Source: Haloquadratum sp. J07HQX50
GTDB lineage: Archaea; Halobacteriota; Halobacteria; Halobacteriales; Haloferacaceae
NCBI GenBank assembly: GCA_000416005.1
Contig: KE356562.1
Span: 309,935 to 316,018, forward strand
DNA length: 6,084 bases
Reading direction: 5' to 3'
This document shows, piece by piece, positions 1-5,450 of the stretch; position 1 is the first letter of the stretch, and each line of letters opens with the position of its first letter. The position numbers were made by a program, and so were the translations under genes. The notes below the pieces were generated by a model that saw only the letters and a program-made list of their open reading frames with translations, did no database searches and had not been told where the DNA came from.

Positions 1-470
1 GCACAGAAAACGCACTTACAGTGAAATGGCCCGCCGAATTGAATGAATTCAAGGTCAAATCTCGCTGCCATGCGGGGGAAGAGAGAACCCCGTCGTCAGA
101 CCGAGATGACGGAATCTGTGTGAATGAAACGAAACGAAGCTGAACTGAACACAGCGTTTTCTCCTCCAAGTGTCGCATTAGCTTCTCGGCCAGAGTGAGA
201 GATGCTCCCATTCCGAGAGAGAACCTACCCTCTGGTGTGCAGGCTGTCGCTCAGCGCGCAAGACCAGACAAAACCTCATCAGAGATCATATGTAGCATAT
301 TGTTTGTCTCATGTGTTGACACAAGGAGTGTCTGGTATGTCAGCAGATGGTTGATATGGCGGCGTTGACGTGCACACGTGCCCCGTCAGTCCCCACTCTG
401 ACATCTGCGTTGAGTCAGCTCCAAGACAACTCACATGTGACCGTCTCTGCACAGTCCGAGCCTTCGGCTC
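1..470. other. gene-free left flank
   Basis: I see no credible gene on either strand; the open frames here are short, rich in Cys/Arg/Ser and lack family motifs. The stretch contains a run of 5-bp-period repeats at 121-150, a near-palindrome TGTGT-TG-ACACA at 312-323, and a small GC hairpin (GAGCC-TTC-GGCTC, 458-470) followed by three T just before the promoter of the next gene. The hairpin may insulate the following gene, but archaeal termination does not need it, so its role is open. Confidence 0.5.
121..150. repeat. degenerate pentanucleotide repeat (GAAAC/TGAAC type)
   Basis: Six consecutive 5-bp units read TGAAT, GAAAC, GAAAC, GAAGC, TGAAC, TGAAC. The GAA core recurs every five bases. 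The repeat is in non-coding DNA. It is one of three period-5 tracts in the window, each with a different unit sequence. Confidence 0.6.
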
Positions 471-473
471 TTT

Positions 474-483
474 CTCATATAAG
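474..483 (+). promoter_or_regulatory. TATA-like promoter box for the exported protein gene
   Basis: The segment CTCATATAAG resembles an archaeal TATA box. With the usual spacing of about 25-27 bases, transcription would start near 503-508, inside the open frame that leads into the exported protein. No Shine-Dalgarno-like sequence is visible between this box and 561, so translation would be leaderless or nearly so. Placement is by inspection only. Confidence 0.4.
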
Positions 484-560
484 TCCAATCTGGTGCGAAT
501 ACAGTCATCAAAAAGACGACAGGCCGTCCTCATTTTTTAGTAGAATACTCACGCCGGGCG

Positions 561-1130
561 ATGATTCTCGGAACAGCGGCAGTCGGTACAGCAGGTGCAG
601 GTGTCACAGCAGCAGCAGGCGGGCTCTCCGGAAGCGCTGAAGGACAAGCTGAACAAGCACTGACCGTGACTGACGTGAATGTTTCAGACAACACTGATCA
701 TGGCGTGAGCTTCACGCGGGTAAGCGACGACGACACTGAACTTCAGGCAGCAGTCGAGCTGAACAATGGTAACGACGTTGTGTTTGAGGCAGGAGTCGAA
801 AACAGTGCAGCGGATGACTTGGATGTCGAAGTCGCCGTGGATTCGCCTGATCCAATTGATGCCGACGTTCGAAACCCAGACACAGTCAACCCGAATAGCA
901 CTGGCCTTACTGATACAGATGATCTCAACCCTGATGACGATGGAGCCACCAGTGAGGCTGTTCAGACCGGCGAAGGGACCTTCGTTGCAAAGATTAGTGG
1001 GAATGGCTCTGGCACCGGCGGAAGTGGCGCATCAGAGTTTATTGACATCGCTGCCGAACTTGACGACACCGCTTCACCTGGGTCATGCGACATCGCTGTT
1101 TCGATCAACCCACTGAGCACGGACGACTAA
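561..1130 (+). CDS. exported acidic beta-rich protein with Tat-type leader, start codon missing
   Basis: Not a family I can name. From the first ATG the product is 189 residues. It begins MILGTAAVGTAGAG, a hydrophobic Ala/Gly-rich leader core, and continues into a mature part very rich in Asp, Glu, Asn, Ser and Thr with alternating hydrophobics (for example LDVEVAVDSP and FIDIAAELDD). This suggests an extracellular beta-sandwich domain. The same frame is open upstream to 483 and reads EYSRRA directly before the ATG, giving SRRAMIL, a good match to the Tat consensus S/T-R-R-x-F-L-K. The true start should therefore lie upstream of 561, yet no ATG, GTG or TTG exists in frame between the stop at 480-482 and 561. 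A GTA codon at 540-542 sits where a start would give the leader a normal length. The gene may be start-mutated, use an unusual start, or carry a sequence error. A cell-surface or secreted structural role is inference. Confidence 0.75.
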   Translation: MILGTAAVGTAGAGVTAAAGGLSGSAEGQAEQALTVTDVNVSDNTDHGVSFTRVSDDDTELQAAVELNNGNDVVFEAGVENSAADDLDVEVAVDSPDPIDADVRNPDTVNPNSTGLTDTDDLNPDDDGATSEAVQTGEGTFVAKISGNGSGTGGSGASEFIDIAAELDDTASPGSCDIAVSINPLSTDD

Positions 1131-1154
1131 CGACTCCAAGTCAGGACGCAGATA

Positions 1155-1160
1155 TTTTTT
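1155..1160 (+). terminator. T6 tract after exported protein gene
   Basis: Six T follow the stop codon of the exported protein gene by about 24 bases. Oligo-T tracts on the coding strand are the main intrinsic termination signal for archaeal RNA polymerase. No stable hairpin is needed, and I see none immediately before it. Confidence 0.4.
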
Positions 1161-1486
1161 GATGTCGGCTGAGCGGGGAGTCCCAACTCTCATCAGAGAC
1201 GGTGGCCTCGCACCCACGGAATACAGATCTGAGGTCGTCTCAACCACAGTCTGTGGGAATTGATATTTTCGTGATGACTCTGTGAGAGTGAGACTGTGTG
1301 GAGTGTGAGAAACTGCCCTAAGACACGCCGCTCAAGAGTCCGCCCCGCCGGATATGAGAGAGAAGAGGCAACTCAGTACTGTTTGGTCTGTTTTTCACGT
1401 CAAAAGACACAATTCAACGTGAGAGCACACACAGTCGACAGACGGGTGGTGTGGGTGACATGCCCGCAACTTTGCGGTCCCTGTCC
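1161..1486. other. gene-free interval with palindrome
   Basis: I see no supported gene. A plus-strand open frame covers 1296-1529 and contains scattered Cys, but it has no ordered motif and no ribosome-binding site, so I do not call it. The main structure is a 13-bp palindrome at 1244-1256. GT/GA-rich low-complexity DNA occupies about 1274-1310. Confidence 0.4.
1244..1256. repeat. perfect 6-bp inverted repeat CCACAG-T-CTGTGG
   Basis: The two arms are perfectly complementary around a single central T, which suits a dimeric regulator's operator better than an RNA hairpin, since a one-base loop cannot fold fully. It lies about 10 bases before an AT-rich stretch with four T (1266-1269). No gene starts close by, so an operator role is speculative. 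Confidence 0.3.
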
Positions 1487-1513
1487 AAAGGTGATGGAGA
1501 ATTCATCAAAGAG

Positions 1514-1518
1514 GGAGG
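1514..1518 (+). promoter_or_regulatory. Shine-Dalgarno GGAGG
   Basis: GGAGG lies seven bases before the ATG at 1526 and matches the anti-Shine-Dalgarno core of archaeal 16S rRNA. It decides the start in favour of 1526 over the in-frame GTG at 1451, and it is the strongest ribosome-binding site I see in the window. Confidence 0.55.
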
Positions 1519-1525
1519 AGAGTTT

Positions 1526-1681
1526 ATGAAGCACAATGATCGCCTCATGACGCGGACTGAGATCAAAAACGGCGACGGCGATAGTATCTCGGTCGAATTG
1601 AATCAAGCGACTCGTGTGGAGATGCTTATCGCGCTCACTGGCGCGAAGACTGAAATCGGTGAGAATAGCAAAAATGGCTAA
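1526..1681 (+). CDS. small hypothetical protein, 51 aa
   Basis: Unrecognised. The start at 1526 is chosen for its well-spaced GGAGG; an in-frame GTG at 1451 would add 25 residues. The product begins MKHNDRLMTRTEIKNGDGD and has a mixed charged first half, then a helix-prone segment (NQATRVEMLIALTGAKTEIG) near residues 27-46. It has no Cys, no membrane segment and no signal peptide, so it is probably cytoplasmic. Its stop overlaps the start of the next small gene by 8 bp, which suggests translational coupling. It could be a true microprotein or a leftover of a longer gene. The ribosome-binding site is the main argument that it is expressed. Confidence 0.4.
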   Translation: MKHNDRLMTRTEIKNGDGDSISVELNQATRVEMLIALTGAKTEIGENSKNG

Positions 1682-1802
1682 ACGAGAGTTCATGTGTGTT
1701 GATAACTCACCGACGATCTACCAATCTGTGCGCACACCGGCGCATGATCATGTGACACCACTGAGTGACGGTCGTCTTGTGAGTGCGAGCCCGGCTGATT
1801 GA
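1674..1802 (+). CDS. small hypothetical protein, 42 aa, coupled to upstream gene
   Basis: Unrecognised. It begins MAKREFMCVDNSPTIYQS and ends in ASPAD. It has one Cys and no membrane segment. Its ATG lies inside the last codons of the 51-residue gene in another frame (8-bp overlap), and a weak GGTGA element (1658-1662) sits 11 bases upstream, as expected for a coupled second cistron. An internal ATG at residue 7 offers a shorter start. The evidence is positional; sequence character alone does not prove it codes. Confidence 0.3.
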   Translation: MAKREFMCVDNSPTIYQSVRTPAHDHVTPLSDGRLVSASPAD

Positions 1803-2160
1803 TTCGAGTAGACAGTGCTGACCGCGGCGCCAAGTGTGGTATTTGCTGGCGTCGATATATAGGACACAAAGCGAAATCGACAGCTGAGCTAGTCATTCAA
1901 ACTGTTCATGACTGTCAACTGAGACGCGACGAAACCTAACCTAACCTAACCTAATCTAACCTGGAATTAGACTGAAGCTCACCTCGCAGTCCAACCCAAA
2001 GGCCAAATCAAAGAGCTCTGGCTGTCTTGTGGTAGTAACGTCTGAGTGTATGAGTGTGGATATATGTGTGATAGTCTCAGGAGTAAGATGAGGTAACTGA
2101 GAGACCAGATAACTCAATGACGCCGGCAATTATCAACTGGTGAAAGAGAATATGTCGACA
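1803..2160. other. gene-poor interval with TATA-like box and pentamer repeat
   Basis: I see no supported gene on either strand. A TATA-like GATATATAG at 1854-1862 stands well placed to drive transcription in either direction but has no gene after it, so a small RNA is possible yet unsupported. The CCTAA array at 1935-1962 and GTG/GAG-rich low-complexity DNA at about 2041-2070 fill part of the rest. Confidence 0.4.
1935..1962. repeat. CCTAA pentanucleotide tandem array
   Basis: Four exact CCTAA units (1935-1954) are followed by TCTAA and a partial CCT. This is the cleanest short tandem repeat in the window and could change in copy number by replication slippage. It lies in non-coding DNA. Confidence 0.8.
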
Positions 2161-2413
2161 TGACTCACCGGCGGGGACTTATTGCCGACTGGGCTTCCAG
2201 CGCCAGCGAGGAATTGATCACTCACTCGACAGTCCCGCCTTGGGCTTCGGCTGTTAGGCCTCTCTGGGGTGGCTGATGACCGAAACAGTCGTGATCTCTC
2301 GGGCGATATGTGGGTAACAATCTGAGTATCGAGTCGTCTGATTCGTCGCACGGATCGTGGCTTATGAGACTCTCAAGACGAAACCCCTGCGCTTTAGCCC
2401 GGAGAGGATGTGA
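2111..2413 (+). mobile_element. possible decayed right end of an IS200/IS605-type (tnpB) element
   Basis: At 2384-2413 the sequence reads CCCCTGCGC-TTTA-GCCCGGAG and then AGGATGTGA. Known haloarchaeal IS200/IS605/IS1341-type right ends typically show a GC-rich hairpin with a TTTA-like loop followed by GGAGGATGTCA. Here the stem has three mismatches; changing C2399 and A2403 to G would repair two of them, so the hairpin looks mutated rather than random. The frame upstream (from 2113) carries scattered stops at 2161, 2218 and 2323 but has peptide stretches such as GGDLLPTGLPAPARN that could be a decayed transposase C-terminus. No intact tnpB, Cys4 zinc ribbon or left end is visible. The call rests on recalled family features and is tentative; the left boundary is arbitrary. 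Confidence 0.35.
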
Positions 2414-2566
2414 AATACTACGTTTCGCCAACGAGACACCGAAATATGAGAGAAGTCGATAATCGCTGAGTTGTGATCCGACAGGGAAATCTCTCAAACA
2501 CTCAACTTCTGCTCTCAACTCGCCCCCGCAACTCCTGTTTGACACATTTCCCACCAGTCTGCTATC
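2414..2566. other. upstream region of the nuclease gene
   Basis: I see no gene. A minus-strand open frame spans 2222-2590 but is rich in Arg/Ser/His/Cys, has no motif, and crosses both the putative insertion-sequence end and the nuclease promoter, so I read it as chance. The CTCAACT motif occurs twice within about 2500-2520. Confidence 0.4.
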
Positions 2567-2577
2567 TTTGGATAAAA
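2567..2577 (+). promoter_or_regulatory. TATA-like promoter box of the nuclease gene
   Basis: TTTGGATAAAA lies about 34-44 bases before the ATG at 2611. Standard archaeal spacing puts the transcript start close to 2600, giving a leader of roughly ten bases or fewer. No Shine-Dalgarno-like sequence precedes the ATG, which agrees with the nearly leaderless transcripts common in haloarchaea. Confidence 0.45.
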
Positions 2578-2610
2578 GTGTCCTCATCAATTGTGTTTCA
2601 ATGAACAGAC

Positions 2611-3657
2611 ATGAAACATGTCATTGTCGTTGCTACACTGCTCATTCTGGCTGGGTGTGGAGGGCAAGGATCTACATCATCATCACCGACAAGTCCACCA
2701 TCGAATTCAGTGACGCCAACTGCATCGGTATTGAATTCGACACAGTCCCCAGTGGCGTCTCCCCCGACCTCGGATCCAACGCCAATGGTCACACCAACAG
2801 CGACACCGCGCTCCACAGATTCAGGCTCACAGACAGTCAAAACCGCGAGAGTCATCGATGTCATCGATGGGGATACGATGGATGTCCGGCTTTCAGACGG
2901 GACCGTCGAAACAGTGCGACTCCTCGGCGTCGACACACCTGAGACATCTGTCACCCGAGCGTCACCCGAGGAGTGGGAAGGCGTGCCGGACACCACCGGC
3001 GGCCGTGACTGGCTCGTCTCCAACGGTAACAACGCGACCCAGTACGCCAAGAATCGCCTCGCCGGCCAGACGGTGTCGATCGAGTTCGACCCTGAGTCGG
3101 ACCGTCGCGGGTATTATGATCGATTGCTGGTGTATCTCTCTCAGTCTGCAACCTCAGAAAAGTCGTTCAATAAGCGATTACTCACAAATGGATATGCACG
3201 GTACTATGAAAGTACATTCACGCAACAGGATGTATATCAGTCAGCCGAAATGAACGCCCGCGAGGAAAGTATCGGCGTGTGGAACGACACAGCACAGACC
3301 ACGACACCGACTGACAAGACAGACGCTGATACCGACGTCATCGTCGCCGATATTCACGAAGACGCCGAGGGGAACGACAACGAGAATCTTAACGACGAGT
3401 ATGTTACCTTCGAAAACACTGGTCAGGAAGCCGTCGAGTTGACAGACTGGACCGTCTCCGATGAGGCGACCCACGAGTACGAGTTCCCTGAGTTCACCCT
3501 CGAAGCTGGAGCATCGGTGACGCTGTATACCGGCGATGGCGCAGACACGAACAGCGAGTTATACTGGGGCGAGAGTGGAGCTGTCTGGAATAACGGCGGT
3601 GACACAGTCACACTCAAGCACGATAGCGGCGAAACCGTTGATACGTACGCATACTAA
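2611..3657 (+). CDS. secreted lipoprotein nuclease: SNase-like domain plus lamin-tail domain
   Basis: A 348-residue exported nuclease predicted to hydrolyse DNA or RNA outside the cell. Residues 1-16 form a short lipoprotein signal with lipobox LAGC; Cys16 would be lipidated. Residues 17-76 are a Ser/Thr/Pro-rich linker, likely spanning the cell wall and possibly glycosylated. Residues about 77-225 form the staphylococcal-nuclease fold (thermonuclease family). VIDGDT (85-89; Asp86, Asp88, Thr89) supplies Ca-binding acids, RLLGVDTPE (103-111) carries catalytic Arg103, Asp108 and Glu111, and DRLLVY (170-175) supplies the second Arg at 171. All key residues of the family appear present, so it should be active. 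A second linker leads to residues about 242-348, an all-beta lamin-tail-like domain (LTD) with its typical YVTFENTG, VELTDWTVSD and GGDTVTLKH signatures, often found on secreted nucleases and probably used for surface or substrate binding. Likely role: phosphate or nucleotide scavenging from extracellular DNA (inference). GC content changes sharply inside the gene. Confidence 0.92.
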   Translation: MKHVIVVATLLILAGCGGQGSTSSSPTSPPSNSVTPTASVLNSTQSPVASPPTSDPTPMVTPTATPRSTDSGSQTVKTARVIDVIDGDTMDVRLSDGTVETVRLLGVDTPETSVTRASPEEWEGVPDTTGGRDWLVSNGNNATQYAKNRLAGQTVSIEFDPESDRRGYYDRLLVYLSQSATSEKSFNKRLLTNGYARYYESTFTQQDVYQSAEMNAREESIGVWNDTAQTTTPTDKTDADTDVIVADIHEDAEGNDNENLNDEYVTFENTGQEAVELTDWTVSDEATHEYEFPEFTLEAGASVTLYTGDGADTNSELYWGESGAVWNNGGDTVTLKHDSGETVDTYAY

Positions 3658-3701
3658 CTTAGATTTACACGCTTCGAGAGGAAACGTATCACAGTATTTG
3701 C

Positions 3702-3741
3702 TCTATTCTGTCCTATTCTGCTCTACTCCACTCCACTCAAG
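3702..3741. repeat. degenerate pyrimidine pentamer array
   Basis: Eight 5-bp units read TCTAT, TCTGT, CCTAT, TCTGC, TCTAC, TCCAC, TCCAC, TCAAG. All fit a TCTAY-like consensus with few changes, and the plus strand is almost purely C/T with an A or G at every fourth unit position. It lies between two genes. Confidence 0.6.
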
Positions 3742-3787
3742 TTACCATGACAGGCCGCTGCGGCTCGTTCATCCAGTAGACATACCA

Positions 3788-3793
3788 TTTTTT
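3788..3793 (+). terminator. T6 tract after the nuclease gene
   Basis: Six T lie about 130 bases after the nuclease stop and 28 bases before the next ATG. They could terminate the nuclease transcript or form part of the next promoter. There is no preceding hairpin. Confidence 0.25.
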
Positions 3794-3821
3794 GACTCCC
3801 AGATCTACATGCAGGACAACG

Positions 3822-4349
3822 ATGACCGACAAGCCCTCCAGTGTCGATATCGCGGATAGCATCTCGGAGCTGATGTATGGAATTGCCGGGTGGCTCTTGA
3901 TTGGACTTGGAGGCCTCGCTTTTTTCAGCGGTGTCGGTGGTGTCACTCAAACTGCTGGGACGGCCAAGATGCTCGTTCCACTCCTTTTGCTCGGATTTGC
4001 GTTCGTATTTTTCAGCTCCGGTGTCCTCGTCAATCCACGCCTTCGCCGCCGGCTCGACCGCCGTTGCGGGATCTCTCGGTTCGGTCGCAACAAGACCGCC
4101 GACAGGAGGGTCCTCTCGGCGGCGGAAAATCGGCGTGAATCCTGCGTCAATTGCGGATCCAGCCTCACCAAAGGCCTCGTCCGACGGTATCGTGACGAGT
4201 TTGTCCTCGCAGGCGTCCCAATCTGGACGGCGTCGGAGAACCGGAACTTCTACTGCCCAAACTGTGCTGTCGAGCAGGTGTCGGCTCACAACGTGGCTGA
4301 CAATGATGACGACGAACCCACGGAAGGGGCCACTCTTGAGGCGAAATAG
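3822..4349 (+). CDS. two-helix membrane protein with C-terminal zinc ribbon
   Basis: A 175-residue protein of unknown function. I chose the ATG at 3822 (MTDKPSSVDI); a TTG ten codons upstream would add an unconvincing Cys/Arg/Thr tail. Residues about 18-40 and 50-70 are two hydrophobic helices rich in Leu, Gly and Phe. They are followed by a strongly basic patch (RLRRRLDRR, 73-81), which by the positive-inside rule places the C-terminal half in the cytoplasm. The soluble half carries CVNC (108-111) and CPNC (145-148), two CxxC knuckles 33 residues apart that would bind one zinc ion as a zinc ribbon. The last 20 residues are acidic. Such proteins recur as conserved hypotheticals in haloarchaea; the zinc ribbon could bind nucleic acid or a partner protein at the membrane. 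It follows the nuclease on the same strand but 164 bases away, so joint transcription is doubtful. Confidence 0.8.
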   Translation: MTDKPSSVDIADSISELMYGIAGWLLIGLGGLAFFSGVGGVTQTAGTAKMLVPLLLLGFAFVFFSSGVLVNPRLRRRLDRRCGISRFGRNKTADRRVLSAAENRRESCVNCGSSLTKGLVRRYRDEFVLAGVPIWTASENRNFYCPNCAVEQVSAHNVADNDDDEPTEGATLEAK

Positions 4350-4849
4350 TTCCGTAGAGTTTGATGATACAAACGTTCGCTCTGTGTTTTCACAGCCTGT
4401 CTGCTGAGTGAGAGTGAACACAAATTACTGAGGATAATTCGCGACCCACGCCGTTTTGATATACTCAGAACGCAAGGGCACTCAACAGCTGTTTTTGATC
4501 TGGGAGGTTCTCTTCCCTTGCGTAGCAGGTCAACTCCCCGACCCGACTTCGCTCGGCCTGACTACGCTGTCTTAGCAGCTATGGATCCGATTCCACAATT
4601 AGCTCAGTCAGCGTGCTATTTCTCCTTCTGCTCCTCCGCCTCCGCTTCGACCACACAGAAGTCGAAATTCAATAGAGACATCAAATTCGACGGCAATGTG
4701 ACGCTTACACATAGATCATACAGTCTCAATGTCTCCAACAACACGGTCAAACGTGTCCAATATACGATTCCGAGATTCAGACCAAGACGAACCCGAATGG
4801 AAAGCGAACTCGGAGTCTGTGGGAATCAGTGAAACGCACTCAAGCAGCG
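4350..4849. other. gene-poor interval
   Basis: I see no well-supported gene. A perfect 5-bp hairpin with a four-T loop (CTGTG-TTTT-CACAG, 4382-4395) lies 33 bases after the zinc-ribbon gene stop and might affect its 3' end. A TATA-like TTTTGATATACTC (4454-4466) has no convincing gene downstream. Two plus-strand open frames (4518-4832 and 4729-4917) lack ribosome-binding sites and recognisable motifs. Confidence 0.4.
4382..4395 (+). other. short perfect hairpin after zinc-ribbon gene
   Basis: CTGTG and CACAG pair perfectly around TTTT. The stem is only 5 bp and no T-run follows, so it is at best a weak 3'-end or processing signal. Confidence 0.25.
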
Positions 4850-4984
4850 TCAGTGTCGCCCCGTGCGAGCACCGCAATCTGGATCCGGGCGGCTCAGATA
4901 GAAAATCGCCCAGCTGACGACACCAAACACGAACCCAACAGCTCCGAGCGGAAGCCGCATCCACTCAAGGGTCGGATTATTCAA
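4850..4984 (-). CDS. possible small transmembrane protein or C-terminal fragment
   Basis: On the minus strand, a 44-codon frame runs from a TTG at 4984 to a TGA at 4850-4852. It contains one clean membrane helix, GAVGFVFGVVSWAIFYL, preceded by LEWMRLPL and followed by a polar tail with two Cys or His-type residues. An internal ATG at 4960 would give a 36-residue product. Just upstream, beyond an in-frame TAG at 4985-4987, the frame continues as ITGFSSFTTVLAP, which reads like the natural N-terminal side of such a protein. This could therefore be a gene broken by one stop, or a real microprotein. It overlaps an undecided plus-strand frame, and no promoter is clear. Confidence 0.3.
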   Translation of the reverse strand: MNNPTLEWMRLPLGAVGFVFGVVSWAIFYLSRPDPDCGARTGRH

Positions 4985-5003
4985 CTACGGAGCGAGCACT
5001 GTC

Positions 5004-5450
5004 GTGAACGATGAAAACCCTGTAATAGAGGTACCACCAGAACAGGTTATCAAAGATATTTCAACTCGACAGGAAGCAAAGTATGATGATCCAGACCAAG
5101 TTGCAAAAGCTGATGACCATGATAGCCTGAATTGGAAGCTTTAATTCGATTATTAGTTGATGATTTGACCCAATTTTAATTCAGTGTTTAGAATACCATG
5201 AGAACGTTTGCTGGTTTGGCGCAAGAATCGGGATGCAATTGAGACAATTCGAAAGACAAGATAACTCAAAAGTCGTCACACTGACGCTGAAATATCTGCA
5301 CTTCCAGATGAGACAACGACCGAAGAACAGCGATTTGCCTTCGGCGTCATGGCTCGATATAGACTCACAGTTCAACAGGTCGCAGATGTGATCGCAGACA
5401 GTCGCCGAAATCGGTTCATACCTACCCTCAATAAATGTGATGCTCATGTT
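5004..5450 (+). pseudogene. AT-rich remnant of an unrecognised gene, several frame lesions
   Basis: The family is unrecognised, but protein-like text is spread over two frames. From GTG 5004 the product reads VNDENPVIEVPPEQVIKDIS and goes on to KADDHDSL before a stop at 5142. A shifted frame from 5129 then reads ELEALIRLLVDDLTQF until a stop near 5177. The first frame resumes as LLVWRKNRDAIETIRKTR (5208-5261), meets one stop, and continues with AEISALPDETTTEEQRFAFG and ARYRLTVQQVADVIADSRR up to about 5417. The helical, charged last part resembles a helix-turn-helix or DNA-binding segment, without a firm match. At least two frameshifts and one stop are needed to join the pieces. GC is about 37% over 5041-5220, against about 55% in the neighbouring kinase, pointing to decay or foreign origin. 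It converges on the kinase gene. Confidence 0.5.

Larger units (their letters stand above)
3658..3821. other. intergenic region between nuclease and zinc-ribbon genes
   Basis: This gap holds the degenerate pentamer array at 3702-3741 and a T6 tract at 3788-3793. The T6 tract could end the nuclease transcript. I see no clear TATA box for the next gene; the spacing suggests one near 3780-3795, where the sequence is CATACCATTTTTT. Confidence 0.4.

Noticed and set aside
347..640. Plus-strand open frame of 97 codons over the promoter of the exported protein
   Set aside because: It has no motif, is rich in Ser/Arg/Cys, crosses the TATA-like box and overlaps the better-supported Tat-leader frame.
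2222..2590. Minus-strand open frame of 122 codons
   Set aside because: Composition is non-haloarchaeal (Arg/Ser/His/Cys rich, not acidic), no domain is visible, and it runs across the nuclease promoter and the putative insertion-sequence end.
2598..3050. Minus-strand open frame of 150 codons opposite the nuclease gene
   Set aside because: It is antisense to the linker and nuclease domain, and its Val/Ser/Gly-rich text arises from the Thr/Ser/Asp codons of the real gene.
3723..4421. Minus-strand open frame of 232 codons opposite the zinc-ribbon gene
   Set aside because: It is a mirror frame of the membrane zinc-ribbon gene, whose helices and CxxC pairs are clear; the mirror product shows no fold-like pattern.
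1248..4826. Identical 13-mer AGTCTGTGGGAAT at 1248-1260 and 4814-4826
   Set aside because: Flanking bases diverge at once, the contexts differ, and one shared 13-mer in a 6-kb window is weak evidence for a repeat family.
4729..4917. Plus-strand 62-codon open frame rich in Ser, Asp and Glu
   Set aside because: Its hydrophilic composition looks haloarchaeal, but no ribosome-binding site, promoter or motif supports it and it overlaps the minus-strand membrane-helix frame. Undecided, so not called.
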